Positions 12,073 to 25,080 of a DNA stretch of 64,000 nucleotides are shown piece by piece; position 1 is the first letter of the stretch, and each line of letters opens with the position of its first letter. The position numbers and the translations under genes were made by a program. The notes under the pieces were generated by a model that saw only the letters and a list, made by a program, of their open reading frames with translations, made no database searches and had not been told where the DNA came from. Source of the stretch: Atrichornis clamosus (Eukaryota; Chordata; Aves; Passeriformes; Menuridae); the NCBI GenBank assembly GCA_013400975.1, contig WBMZ01012201.1, positions 29,101-93,100 on the forward strand, written 5' to 3'.

Positions 12073-14696
12073 TCTTCTTCCCAGGTAAACCTGGTGTTCT
12101 TCACCAGGGATCTCCTGCTCACGGGATGCTGCTCCCCACCTGCCCCAGACCTGCCAGCCCCCATCTCCCTCCACGTCCTTCCACATCGCTCCAAGTGCCT
12201 CCATATTCCTCCACCTCCCTAAGCTGCTACAGCCTGGGATGAAGAGGGAGCATTCAATGAGTATTCTGCTGGGACAGGTGCAAAATGTGCTACTTTTATC
12301 TCTTCCTTTCTGCAAAGATCAGGGAGAAATGCCAGGAGCACCCAGAGTCACCCTTGCCCCAGGGGCGGCGTACACCCCCTTCCTGATGCTCAGCTGTGCC
12401 AGCTGCCCAGCAGGATCATTCCTTCCAGATCCTGGCTCTGAGACCTGCTCCTGTTCTCAGTCTCTCAGTGGTGTGCACCTGCACGAGCAGACAAGGAGCT
12501 GGAAAGTGGAGCTGATGGAAAGTGATGACACAGGCCAAGAGAGAGCACAGTGTGCAGTGTGCTGGATCAGAGGGGACACAGCTCAGCCTGGCAAAATCAG
12601 ACGCAAAATAACACATTTGGCCAGAGATAACCAACCAGGTGAGTGAGGATGGGCTGGTTAGGCAGTGCAGCTTCAGGGTGACGTCTGGAGTCCAAGGAGA
12701 GAAATCAAACACAAGAGTTGTCTATCCCATGTGGAGTGAGCTGTCATCCTAGCACTCATCACCCTCCCCCTCAATATCTTCTTGAAGCAGTGACAAGACT
12801 GAAAGTGAACCAAAAAGGGAGACAAAATTCTGTGGAAAAGGAAGGGGCACAGGGGTGGTCACAGGGGGAGCTGAGCCTCCAGCTGCAAATGCAGCACTCA
12901 GGAAATGGTTGCCCACAGAGGCAGGTCCCAGTTATTCTCTACTGATGGCAGTGCAGGTGGTTACAGCAGGGACAGCAGGGATCAGGTGTGCAAGGGAAAG
13001 GAAAGGAAAAGCACTGTGTTGCTGAACAGGATTACCCTCCACTGAGAAGGAGTTCCCCAGCTAAATAAACCCCTCTAGCAGACACACGTTCTGCTGCCTT
13101 CCCTCAATAACAGCTTCAGTCCCCACTTTGTCCAACGTCCCCAGCTTTGCCAAACCTGTGGTGGCCTGAAAAAAGGCACAGCAGGCATGGGAACCACAGC
13201 AGAAATGAGGCAATGTGAAGAGCAAGTGAAGAGTGAGAGCAGCTACAGCACCACACCATTTCTAAAATCCAGGGTGATTCCCTTGAGGCTTCTTAAGGGT
13301 GGGATTTATTTAGTTTTTTTTCAAACTGAAGATGCTGTTTGTCAATGGAAAGGTGATGCATGCTGGGGACTACACTCAGCCAACGTCCTGCATTCCTGCT
13401 GGGGCACAAGATGGAAACACAGCTCCGACTCCTCAGATGGTGCTGGAGGCACTGCTGGGTTCAGTGTCAGCCACCCTGCTCACAGAGGGAGTAAGAGCCC
13501 TTGACTAGGCTGATATTATCCTGTGAAACAAGGAGATGTACAGACACTGCACCATACCTCTCTCCTTCCCACCCCCCTCCCAGTTCCCCTCCATTTTTGT
13601 ACCAGCACTTACAGGGAAGAAACTGCATTGTCTAACCTAGATTTGCACTCTGAAAAACAAGTGGAGCATTTCAAGGAAATGCAGGGGGGGAGGAACAGAG
13701 CAGAGAGAGCTCCTGAGATGTTCAGGAGTTGGAAAATCAGCAGGGCACAGTTCCTGGGAGCAGGAACAGGACTGCCTGGAGAGCGCAGCAGCCACACGCT
13801 GTCACTAAGGGCTGCCTGCACTCTGCAGGCCCCTGTAAAGGACCCATGAATTTGAGTCTTTTCAGCATTGTGGCTCTCTTACTTTTCAGACAGTGCCTGG
13901 GGGGGGTCCTCTCAGCCCACGTGTAAATCCACAGAAATGCCAAACCCACTCTGATTCCAGACTGGGAGAAGGAGTGCTGCCCCTCGCCCCGTCTCCTGAG
14001 CCTGCAGTCCCAAGCCCTGGGAGAAGAGCTGAGCACCAGTGGTGTGAGGGATCTGGGCCCGGGCAAGGACTCTCAAGGCTCCTTCCTAAGAGACCTGCTC
14101 CTCTGGTGTTTTACAGCTCAGCTGGGGCTGTACAAGTGACTCCTGTGGTAGAGGGCATGTCCTGCACCATTAGAGCCCTCCCTGTGCCAAGGGCATGCAG
14201 ACTGCAGTGTAGACATCCTTTTAATCATGTTTGGGGGATCTCCTCACCTCCACATCTCCCTTTTCTGCTGAGGCCTTTGAGCTCTCCTGTCTAATCCCCA
14301 AGCAGAATTAAAGGGGGCAGAAGACAAAAGTCCAAATGCCCCCTGCGTAAAAATGGGAGTAGATAAAACATTTTGATATTAGAGGGAAGAGAACACAAGG
14401 AAGAGAGAGAGGAAGGAGATGTGCACATGAAGCTGTCAGATGAGCAGAAATTAAGAGGGATGGGAGAAGCAGGCAGCAAGAGAGGCTTTGGTAAGAGGAA
14501 TTGGTGGGAGTCCTGAGAGCACGGAGGAGCAGGCAGGGGGTGCACAAGAAGCTCGTGGGAGGAAGGCATCCCTGGTGTGGGAAGACAGGTAGGTCTGCAG
14601 CAACGTGTGACACACAGACCTGTCCAAGAGACACGCAGACAAATATCAGCCACTAAGGAGGAGCTTCCTTGTACAGAAGTCCCCCAGAGTTTTACA

Positions 14697-14761
14697 GTGG
14701 AGCTCAATACCAAGTGGAGCTCAATACCAAGTGGAGCTCAATACCAGTGGAGCTCAAGAAC
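14697..14761 (+). repeat. tandem repeat, unit GTGGAGCTCAATACCAA
   Basis: Two perfect 17-nt units, a third missing one A, and a fourth diverging after GTGGAGCTCAA. Each unit contains a SacI-type GAGCTC. It is a local minisatellite-like array. Confidence 0.9.
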
Positions 14762-17351
14762 CAAAGACGGATCTTCCTCATATTTTTGCAGGACTTTTCA
14801 GCCTTCCTTCAGGCCAGAGACCCTGGTGCAGAGTAGCGGAGGGGCTGTTGCTTGCTTGCTTTAAACTAGGAGCAGTTCCAGCAGTACAGAGCCTGGTGCG
14901 GACAGCAGGAACACAAGAACTTGCACTGAGGGAGAGAATTTGGTGGGACAGATGGAGGCACTTTGAGTCCTACAGGAGATAAGTGGTGCAGGCTCTTGGG
15001 CTGGGATGGGGAGATGGAAAAGCTTTAGTGCTCTGCTGCATCCTGGAGGGAATACACAAAAGAATAAGGTGAAGAAGACTCCAGAAATGGCCTCCCCCAG
15101 GAAGGTGGCAAATTTATGGAAGGGTCACTCCATTTGCAAATGTCCTTGCTTTTCTACACCAATATTGGAAGGAGCATTGTGCAACCTTGTCCCCAGGCCT
15201 CGCTCCCCACCCTGGCCTCTCCAAGCCTCTGGAGGCAGCTGGCCCAGCCCGTGTTCCACACAGCAGGACACTTTCCAGTCAGACAAGCCCCGACCCGATA
15301 GCACAACGCTTTCGCTTTGCAAATTACTCATGGCATTTCCTGTAAACACCATCATCACCTACTGGCTCTGAGCAGGGAAACAGAGTGACATTATAAAATG
15401 TCTTCTGAAAGGGCAGCCCTGCCTCTTTTTTTCCATTATTTGCCAGTTTCCATGCTTGGGAAAGCTAGAAATTGAAGCAGGGAGTGGAGTGTGGGGAAAT
15501 CCAAGGTTGCCTGGGAGGAGAGCAACCTCATGAGAACCTCAGGGCAGTACTTTCCAAAGCTGTCCAAAACCTTGGTGTGGAGCAGTTCTTTCCCTAGAAA
15601 ACTTTGGGTAAGAAAAGATGAGGAGTGCTCTGACTGCTTATCAGTTTCCCGTCCAACTTCTGTACTCACTGTGCCTGAGGAAAAAATGCTTGTGGTCTAA
15701 ATGTCAGCATAGAAAGCAAGCCTGAAGAGGACATACAGGCAAACAGAGCTGCAATCTAAATAAAATATAACCAATCTCACATGCTTGAAAGTTCCCCAAA
15801 CTGTGACATTAGATTAAAAAACAACTTAAGTATTTTGCTTAGAAAAGGACAAGAAAATAGGCAAAGAAAGAAACCTCAGCCTACTGCGAGGTTCTAATAT
15901 CTTTGTTTTCAGGTTCACTGGGGAGGGGCTTAACCATCTCCCCAGGACTGTGACATGTAGAAACAGCATAAAAACTGACGTCTCAGATTGTCATGTGACT
16001 GCAAACATCCAGGCATTCAGAAAGCAACAAATATCACAAGATTCAGGATGCATCATAAGAACAAGGAACCATCACGTAATTTGCCACCAGCACAAAGCAA
16101 AGCTGACTGACAGTGTCACCTTACACTGGCATAAACTAATGGATTGCTATAAAAACAGGCTTCAAGGACTATTGAAAGTCAAGCTCATTTTCTCCTTGTT
16201 TGTTTTATGGTGTCCTCAGTCAGGACAAGGGGAGTCACCTTGCCAGGAGCTTTATAAAGACACAGTTTTTTTCTTCAGAGGATGATGGGGTCCAGTAAAG
16301 GAACTGACAGGACCAAAGCAATGAGCTGAGAAGATACGTAAGGACTGGACATAAATGATTGCTCTGGAGTAGATAGAGAAAAAGACAAAATAATTATCTG
16401 CATGATGCACTATCACAAAAAATGTGAAAGTTAAATAGACACAGGCAGCTAATTCAACCTGGCAAGTTCCATGGCTGTGCTGGGGCTGTGCCAGAAGGAT
16501 TGATGCCAGCTGGTCCACAGCCGTGATGGAGGCTTCAGTTAGAGGAGGAGCACTGATGGATGGATGATGCCAGGGCAGGTACAGGGCAGATGGAGGGGGT
16601 AAGAGAAGGGAGACAGTGCAAGACACAGTCAGGTGTATCCAATTTATTCTTTTATTTCAAAATTATTTTGGAATGAAATATCCAAGGCTAAATTCTATTG
16701 CAGATTTCTGAAATTTTGTTGCAGATTTCTGAGCCCACTTCCACTGAGTTCTGTCCTTTTCTAAGGATACGCAAAAGCCTCTTTCTGCTGCCCACAAGGG
16801 CTTCCCATCACAAGGGAATGTGGTGGTCTCTTATAAGAGTCCCAACACTCTTTTTCAGACCAGAGCAATTTGAGACTGTTCCAGGGGGAATTTCTGATAC
16901 TCTCTGCTCTGGCAGATTAACCTGGAAAAGGGGAAGAGACTCCTTTAGTAGAAAGGAAAACTACTTAATCTGCAGACCTCCAAGAACCTGAATCTGTTTT
17001 GACTCAGCAGGATCAAAATATCTGTATTTGGGCAGGTTGGATTCTCAGCCTAAACCTCCCACTTCCTCTCCAAAACCACTGTGCTCCCACACACAGAGCT
17101 TTGTGTGGGATGTTTCCTTGCTGCTCTCGGTGTCATCTGAAACCATTACCCCAAGTTACATATTGACCCATGGTGTTATGCCCAGTGAGCAGGAACACTG
17201 GCAAACAGGCAGGCATTGTGCCTGATGCACCTGCCCAGGGCAGCCAGCAGCTCTCTCTGACTCTGACAGAGGACTTTGAGAAGCTTTTTGCCTCCTAGCA
17301 GTAAAGTCTCCAGGGGAGATGGAAAATCAGGGAGCCCCCTGCTTTTCCATC

Positions 17352-17387
17352 TCCAGCTAGCAGAGATCATCATCCAGCTAGCAGAGA
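17352..17387 (+). repeat. 15-nt direct duplication beside a CR1 copy
   Basis: TCCAGCTAGCAGAGA occurs at 17352-17366 and again at 17373-17387, ending just before the CR1 fragment. CR1 insertions usually lack such duplications, so it may be a separate slippage event. Confidence 0.8.
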
Positions 17388-17393
17388 ATAGGA

Positions 17394-17530
17394 TGTTTTG
17401 GGTTGGAAGGGTCCGTAAAGAGCATCTCATTCCACCCCCTGCCATGGGCAGGGACACCTTTCACTAGACCAAGGTGCTCAGAGCCCTCCCCAGCCTGGCC
17501 TTGGACACTTCCAGGGAAGGGTTCCTTGGT
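17394..17530 (-). mobile_element. CR1 LINE 3' fragment, antisense
   Basis: Plus-strand order TTTTGGGTTGGAAGGGTCCG, CCCCCTGCCATGGGCAGGGA, CAGCCTGGCCTTGGACACTT is the complement of a CR1 3' end, so the element is on the minus strand. Similarity fades after about 17530. Confidence 0.88.
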
Positions 17531-18074
17531 CTTCTCCTGATATCCCAGCTGTCTCAACCTTAATGAAAAGGTTTTCTCAGAGAGTACCAGGACAAGCAGG
17601 ACCCTGTTTGAGGATGAAAAGCCCATTAAAAAACTCAGAGGAGTTTTGTGCCTCCTCCCATTTCGGTGGAGGGTCTCAGGATGCAGAGAGGGCTGGCTGC
17701 TCCCTAGAGCCTGGGCAGCTGGGTGCAAGGATGACCCCGGGACTGGCCGTGCCCTCGGTGACAGGCACCATCCTGTAGGATCCAGACAGAGCTGGGGGGT
17801 TATGGAGGTCCATGGAGAGCCCACAGCAGAGTGAGGGGATAAGCCAGGGACAGGATGTACTCAAGAGCTGAAGGAGATGAGGCTGAGGGCAGGGCTGGAG
17901 ACAAACTACCTGCAGCACAGACCTCAGGGCTATCCAAGAGACAGGGCTGGACACAGCCACACCTCAACCTCAGGCCAGGAGGGGCCTGGAAGCCCCAGGC
18001 TGAGCTGAAATGAGGCTCCAGAACCAGGGTGTGGCAGGAGGCTCCTGGTGAGGCTGGTCAGGGCCCTTAGGGAT
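17531..18074. other. intergenic stretch between CR1 and the solo LTR
   Basis: A GC-rich stretch of about 540 nt with purine-rich runs. It may contain old repeat sequence, but I could not assign a family. Confidence 0.4.
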
Positions 18075-18648
18075 TGTTAAGAGCCCTTGGCTGCTTTGGG
18101 CTGGGGTAGAGTTAATTTTCCTCGCAGTGGCTGGCGTGGGGCTGTGTTCTGGGTTTGTGCTGGAAACAGTGCTGATAACACAGGGGGGTTTCAGCTGCTG
18201 CTGAGCAGCTCTCACACAGAGCCAAGGCCTTTCCTGCCCCTCAGCCCAGCCAGGGGGCTGGGGGTGCACGAGGAGGCTGGGGGGGACACAGCCAGGACCC
18301 CCGGGATGGCCCACACCGTGTGGGGCCATGCTCAGCATACAGAGCTGGGGGGAGAAGGAGGAAGGGAGGGTGTTTGGAGTGATTCGTTNGTTCATCTTCC
18401 CAAGTCCCTGTGAAGTGTGAGGGAGCCCTGCTCTCCTGGATGTGGCTGAACACCTCTCTGCCCATGGGAAGTGGGGAATGAATTCCATGTTTTGCTTCAC
18501 TGGCACACACAGCTTTTGCTTTACCTGTTAAATTGTCTTCATCTCAACCCAGTTTTCTCACTTTTACCCTTCCAATTCTTTCCCCCATCCCACTGTGGGG
18601 GGAGTGAACAAGTGGGGCTGAGTTGGTGGCTGGAGTTAAACAACAACA
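18075..18648 (+). mobile_element. solo LTR of an avian endogenous retrovirus
   Basis: About 574 nt bounded by TG (18075) and CA (18648). Recognised from GGGCTGGGGTAGAGTTAATT, the GGGGTGCACGAGGAGGCTGG region, the CATGGGAAGTGGGGAATGAA segment and the terminal GGAGTTAAACAACAACA, features of an LTR common in bird genomes. A TATA-like site (CATACAGAGCTGG, about 18337) and a poly(A)-like TTAAAT (about 18530) look decayed. No internal viral genes lie beside it, so it is solo. A clean target-site duplication was not seen. The class is not assigned. Confidence 0.8.
18389..18389. other. ambiguous base N inside the solo LTR
   Basis: The only N seen in the window. It sits in the repeat, where reads from many copies could conflict. 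Confidence 0.95.
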
Positions 18649-20600
18649 GATCCTCAGGGCTCTGACAGATGAAAACACCACGGCAAGAGGGGTCCATCTT
18701 CTTTAATAGCAAGTCCTTTCTCTCTCCTTAGCTCACATTCCAAAGGACACCTGATTGAGGCTTTCCTATGGAAGTATCAGCTCCTTAACCAGTGCCTGCA
18801 GCCTCACCTGCATGAGGCACATCTGCAGGGTGGTCCTTTGTGCAAAGCCTGCCCTCACACCACAGAAATCTTCCTCGTAGAGCTGACCCATGTTCTTCAG
18901 AATCAGTTCCTTAGAGCACAAAATACACCCCTTAAAACAATGTTGATGGAGGTGTGGAGTCCAAAGTTAGGAAATGCTGTGATTAAGGCCACCTGTGCAG
19001 CCTTTCTTCATCACCCTCATGTGTCTGCATTGAGAAACACTCTCTAATTGCCTGCTCCACAATGTCCTACTCACTCAGCTCACAAGGCGGGCAGTGCACT
19101 GCTGTTTGGTCTCTGACCTGTTCTGTACCCACAGACACTGGGCTTTGTGTGCTGCACACTGCTCCAGCCCTGCTCGGGAAATGATTAATTCACAGCTTTT
19201 TCCAAACTCCCCATCATGAATGGATCAGGGCACGTGCAATGGGGGTTTAGCCAGCTTCACAAAAGTCCATTTAAAGGTGGGAAAGCAGCAAGAGAGAAAA
19301 TGAATGAATATTCCATTTTCGGCGCTGAAACTGGGAGTGTGATACTCCCAGAGACTGAGCCTTCCCAATCCTCAGTATCTTTAAGGACAGAAACCACCAA
19401 ATTCTGCTGAATAAAAAACCCCAGAGCACATCTGCTAGTCAAATCCCAGTACTCCCACCTGTAGCCAAACCAAAGGAACAGCTCATTACTTCTTGGTTTC
19501 TGCCACTGTTTTAGCATCATGACAAGAGCTTTGCAGAATAGGCTGCAACAGAGTTCTGTTACTAAAACATCCTCTTGGACAAAAGATGTTTGACATTCAG
19601 ACTGGTTCCTTCAAGGGAATTAATGCACTATATGTACTCTAAGATAGACGTTAGATACCCTGGAAGATACACTTCTATGTATTTCATACATGTTGAACAC
19701 CAGGCTATACACAGCCAAAAAATGAAATTAGGCAGCACTTTTCAGAAGACTGTGTTGGCTGTGTCCAGGAGTGCTGTCTTCTCAAGGCATTACCTGCTTT
19801 TCTGCACGCCCTCTTCAGGTTTGACATCCAGGGTTTGGGAAGAAGAATGAGAGGTCAGCAAACATCTTTGTTTCAGTCCCTTCTTTCTCTCCCTCTTGGC
19901 TCCCTGGCTGTTCTCTCCTGTGATGAGCCAAAGTCCTTGTCATTCCAGCCATCCTTTCCTGAGCCAGAGCCATCAGCCTTGCAGCTGGCTGCACTCACTC
20001 TCTCTTCCAGCTAAGGTATCACAAGCTGAGTGGTCACCACTCAATTCACCAGGCACCACACCAGGTGCCCTCAATTGCTCTGCCAGGCACCAGCCTGGCC
20101 CAAGTCCTGCCTTCATCCAGCTAATGCCCAGTTCCCAGTCTTTGAATATGCTCTCCTTTTGACCCTTCAGCCTCTGTTTAGCCTTGTCTCCTCCAGGAGA
20201 CAAGCCAGCCTTTCTGTTATCACTGGGCCCTGCCACCCACGTGCCGTTGAATGTCCTACAACACCATATAAATCATTGCTTCCCTGGGTAACCTCCGCAC
20301 TCTACAGGCTTGGTCCTCACCCATCCTCAGGCTTTTCTCTAAAAGTCTCAGGGAAAACCTCAGCTCTCTCCCAGTGATCCCATCTCCACCTCCCTGCCTA
20401 AACATCCCCTCCTCCATTCTTTCTCGGAGTCAGACCAGCCTTTCTGCTTTGATTCCGTGAATTACTCTCCTAATTCCTGTATTCTTTCCTCCCCTGCTCA
20501 GGCTCCGAATCTCCCCTGCCGTCTCCCAGGCCTCACTCTGCTCTCTTTATAGATTTCACTTACCAGCTGCTTGTCCAGTTTCTTCTCTTCAGCCTTCCGG

Positions 20601-20621
20601 CCTTCTCTTTTTAAGAGAAGG
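20601..20621 (+). repeat. perfect inverted repeat, 9-nt arms and TTT loop
   Basis: CCTTCTCTT, TTT and AAGAGAAGG could form a short hairpin. It lies in pyrimidine-rich DNA, and no terminator or RNA role is implied. Confidence 0.6.
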
Positions 20622-22720
20622 TTCACCATTTGAGTGGGTTTTCCACAAAATATGGGGAAAACACACCCCATAACCCAGGTGCATACTCACTTATGATGTT
20701 ACATACCACCCAGGCAGTGATGTGATGTGCTGACAGTGTCTTTGAAATTATTCACACATTTCTGATAAACTGGGCACGTGTAGAAGATAAGGCAGCAAAA
20801 CTCACCCAAACTGTACACAAAGTGAATGCTCTTCCCTTTACTCAGACATTTTTTAGCTTAGGAAGGAAATATTATGTCTGCATGAGCATAGGACAGACTA
20901 CAGGTAGGTGTTCTGTGGTTTTTGTTGTTCACAGGAGCAGATAGATTTGCATTAAGGGCAGACACAAAGGTAGACTGAGTAGACAGATTAGGTACAATCA
21001 CATCAGGTGATGCAGAAATGCCCCCCTTTTTCCCCCCGGTTCATTATCCATTTAAATGAACATTTGACTAAAAAAATATAAAAACACCAGCAGTTCTCCT
21101 TTGTCTTGGCAGTATGAAGCCAGAGTACAACCAGCTTCTACTCTCTCTAAAACGAGGGTGACCAGAGGTGAATGACAGAATAGCTGAAGAAGTTTCTTGG
21201 CTGATCATTATCAACCAGCCCAGCATCATTTGGCATAGCTAATTCCACCCACCACAGGTTTGTTTTGAAAGCAAGATGATGCCATTCCTTGTTGTGGATG
21301 CACTGTTTAGGCATGTTACAGTATTGCCTCAGCTCAGCAGGAAAGGGAATAACATTGCTAAGGGCAGGTGATATCATTCCTGACTGAGAGCAAGGACATG
21401 TCTTTCCCAGCATCCATGGGGAGTACAAACACTGACAGCAGTAAGCAGAAAGGAAAAGAGGAATTGCATGGTGGTCCTCATTCAGCAGTTCCCAACACGT
21501 GCCCAGTCTCCAGCTCACGAGTAGCCCTTGATTAAAAGGTTTAACTCATGAGTAGCCCCCTTGGTTTAGGGCCAGTACCGAATCATGGCCATAATAATGT
21601 GTAAATACAAGGTGGAAACCCTGTCCTAAAGCTCAGCAGGCTCCCAACCAGGGTCCAGTTGTCTGCCACAGAGACAGGGACAGAAAGGAGCAGACCAACT
21701 GCCGAACAGTCACGATTTATTTTTGTACAGTGCCCCAATTTGTAACAGAATGCAATTACGTATTCAGTGTGTCAAAGAGACACAATCTTTCAAGGCAAAC
21801 AAGATTTCTTTTTTTTTTTCCCCAGCTGAAACACAGTTCTTGTATCAAAGCTCAATCACCCATTTCTTCAAATATGCCAGGAGACCAAATGGCAACCAGT
21901 CACCCAGATTTGGGGTTTCTATACCACATCAGGAAGGGGAAAAAGGCAGAGAGGTAGTCCCATAAGTTTCACAGGCTGGAATTCAACAGGTGACCCAGAG
22001 ATTTTCCAAGCAACAGTAGATGAGAATTTTTTAAAAAGGGAAAGGAAAGAGAGAGAGAAGAAAATTCCTATTTCCTTTGAAAGCATCTGTGCTTGGAAAC
22101 AAATAGGAAGCAAACACCTAAAGCGGACATTTACACCTGAGTTAGCTGCTTCTGGAAAAAGAGGTGAAGTGGGCATTTCTGGAACACAGTTTGTCTCATC
22201 CTCATGGAGATGTCTAAAAGAGATGGGATGACTCACACCATGGAAAATCCTGCTTCTCCTCACTGACTATAACAGGAGCCCTGAACGACTGGTGCAAGCA
22301 GAGCAGCTGGACCAGATACACCCCACCTGCAGTGTCCCCAGATGCCTGGGAAAGGCCAGTCCCCGTAAGAGGCTGAATCGCATTTGTTTGATTAAAGTGA
22401 AATCATACAGACTGAGAGAATTGTCTTCAGGGTCACCTTTTGCTGAGGCAAAGCTTTCCTTGGAAAAATCTGCAGTGGACACACCTGTGTCTCCTTGGTG
22501 TGGGAGGAGGCTGGGCAGAGTCACAGGTTCTGCTGGGAAAGGATGAAGACTCTGACCTTGGTGACAGTAACACAAATCCCCTCCTTCAGAAAGGAACAGA
22601 AAAAAAACCCCCTTCACACTTCAGAAGTTGCTAATTGAGACCTGGAGCAGTCATTTAAGGAAACCCCTCCGTGCTGCTGAATAACCTCTAAGGAGGAAGG
22701 CAGTGGCTGGCTGAGCTTTC

Positions 22721-22740
22721 TGACGTGCCCCGGAACGTCA
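22721..22740 (+). promoter_or_regulatory. paired inverted CRE half-sites
   Basis: TGACGTGCCCCGGAACGTCA has TGACGT and ACGTCA arms in inverted orientation, 8 nt apart, in a local CpG-containing patch (22720-22800). The known CREB/ATF half-site is TGACG; function is inferred. Confidence 0.35.
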
Positions 22741-23429
22741 CCGGGAGAGCAGCGGGATTCACGGGCACAGCAGGACCCCGGAGCTTCGGGAACTCCTTTC
22801 ACTGCATCCTCTCCCAGAGCTGGGGGAGGGCAGGACAAAGCCCGTGCAGAGGATGCCGAAAACAGACCATGAGAGAGAGGAGGGGGAGCCTTTCATTTCT
22901 TGGTGCTTTTGAACACAACCACCTGGGCTCTCCCTCCCTGTCCTCATTCCTAGGGACTTCTTTCCCTGGATTGAAATGCAGGCCAGCACCAAGAGGGCAG
23001 GAAGCAGGGCGCAGCAGCCTTGCCACTCAAAAGGAAGCGTGATGGTGTGCTTTAGATAGCAACTGTCCTGCCATTTCCTTCACCTTATGGTGCTGGCTCC
23101 TTAGGAGGGCAGGCGTGTGGATGTGGGGCTGGACTCCAGCTGAGGAGCCCTTTCCCAGGGCCTTGGGAAGCAGCCTTTGGGTGCACTTGGGAGAACACAA
23201 GGGAGGAAGATCTCGTTGGACTGATCAGGCCAGGTGTTGGTTGGTTCCACAGAGAGACTCCCAAGTGTCTGCACTCAACATTTCCCAGAACCTGTTTTAG
23301 CCAGGACTTCCCCCACTATAATCTACTCCATCCTGGCCTTTGCTCATTTGATAATGTTACCTGTGAACCTTGGTTAAATACCTCAAGTGAAGAGAGTTCT
23401 CACTGGCCAGGCAAGCATCCTATCATTCA

Positions 23430-23606
23430 ATCCTGGCAATTTCCAGCCTGGGAAAGGGCTGCCCAGGGAGGTGGTGAGTCCCCATCCCTGCAGGTGTTCA
23501 AGGAACTCAGTGCTCTGGTCTGGTTGACGGTGTGGTGATCAAGCAAAGGCGGAACTCGATGATCTCAGAGGTCTTTTCCAACCTCGATGATTCTGTGATT
23601 CTGTGG
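23430..23606 (+). mobile_element. CR1 LINE 3' fragment, sense
   Basis: GCCCAGGGAGGTGGTGAGTC, CCATCCCTGCAGGTGTTCAA, ACTCGATGATCTCAGAGGTC and a closing GATTCTGTGATTCTGTGG are CR1 landmarks in sense order. The 5' limit is approximate. Confidence 0.9.
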
Positions 23607-25080
23607 TCTATGGCAAGGATGGTTTTTAAAAGAAAGATAACCTTTCAAGTTTATCTGGAGCTGGAGTTTATGTGTTGCTGTTGTTCTTGTTGCCACAACA
23701 AAAAAGAGCTCTTGGTCTTCTAATGTGTGCTGTTCTTGGTGAGCCTTTTGCCAGAAAAATCCTGTGAGGTGTGAGTGCCACAAACCTCAAACCTTTCTAT
23801 TTATTTTAATAGCGAGGTGTTTACCACAATAAGCTGTCCATGTTTCTGTCTCCTTTATTACGTTGTTGCACCTTCTCTTTCTCAGGAGCAACTCTTGCAA
23901 ATTCTTTTCTTGAATAAAAGAATCCTCATCAAGCATTTTGAAAGCAGCATATTGTATCAGCTCCAGGCAGTCTGAAACCCTCCCACCTGTCAGATTTCTT
24001 TTCTTATAGGCCTGTGTAACACCAGTGCAACCTTGAGCCCAGTACCTCTGCTTAATGATACCAGTCTCAGTCACAGGCCTAAATTATCAGGTGTTTGGCA
24101 CCAGGTACTCAAAGCAAAACCTTGAAAAATAAGTTGTAAGTTTGCAGAACTTAACTAATACAAACAGTTTGTAATAAAAAATGTGGGGGAAAGGTGAATT
24201 AAGAAAGTAAAGTGTTTCACTTATTCATTGATAATATTTAGTATTTCTGCAGGAGTATTTATTCAGTACTTAGAGCATAAGACTTCCTATTTACCTTTTA
24301 AATATGTGAATAAACATTTTTCCCCAGGTCTGATGATCAAGCAAAAAAGTAGAGGAAAGTGTTCAGACCACATTGTGTTTTCAATTTTCCTGCAACATAG
24401 TAAGCCAGAAGAATTGCTGGATGCTGAACATCAATATTCCATTTGTCCCAGATAAAACATTTTTATTTTGGGGTGTGAAGGATGTGAAGAACTCATTTCC
24501 TGGGATGCTTGAGAAGCAGGTGTGCTTCCTCATCTAATGGCTCGGCAGTCACATCATTCATCTGGGGTGCAGGAGATCTGATATTTTCCCTTTCTCCATG
24601 CAAAGGAGTTTGACCCCCCACCTTGTGTCCTTTAGATGCCTGTCCTGAATGTCTGAGATGACAGCCAGGAGCAAAGGGAGCAAGTAGGGCAGAGCTCAGT
24701 TTCTCCTGCTGACGTTTCACTTTGCATGACAACTTAAAACCTCCACTTAATCAAAGATGAGCGCTCCCATCCCACCTGCCACGAGTGTTCCTCTGCCACG
24801 AGGGTAGAATTTCATCCCTGCCCCTCTGAACATGGAATGAGGAAGCCCCAGTTCAAGTCAGCTCCTCACCCAGTGCAGCCTCCAGGCTTTTACCTGCAAA
24901 ATTATTTGGGTTTTTACTCAAACTGCGTGAGCTCAACTCGGACCTGAGCCATGAAGTTGGGCTTCACTTTGAGGGTGTAAATGCATAGCTTAGTACTGAG
25001 GGTTTGCCCTAATATTCACATCCACACCTCTGCCAAACCTGGAGTTCCCCGTGAGACTTCCCACACAGCACTGCAATACA
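23607..25080. other. intergenic DNA between two CR1 fragments
   Basis: AT-rich, with no gene or repeat recognised. Confidence 0.5.

Larger units (their letters stand above)
12073..17387. other. intergenic DNA without supported genes
   Basis: No gene was recognised. The only clear structures are a 17-nt tandem repeat at 14697-14761 and a 15-nt direct duplication at 17352-17387. Open frames of up to about 140 codons are short, overlapping and without motifs. Confidence 0.55.
18649..23394. other. intergenic DNA without supported genes
   Basis: No gene was recognised. It contains a pyrimidine-rich segment at about 19860-20600, a perfect 9-nt inverted repeat at 20601-20621, and a small CpG-containing patch with two CRE half-sites at 22721-22740. 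Confidence 0.55.

Noticed and set aside
11650..12315. 221-codon minus-strand open frame
   Set aside because: It runs antisense through a CR1 tail and has no motif.
20601..20621. Hairpin as a transcription terminator or small RNA
   Set aside because: Rho-independent terminators do not apply to a nuclear vertebrate genome, and the arms are too short for a microRNA precursor.
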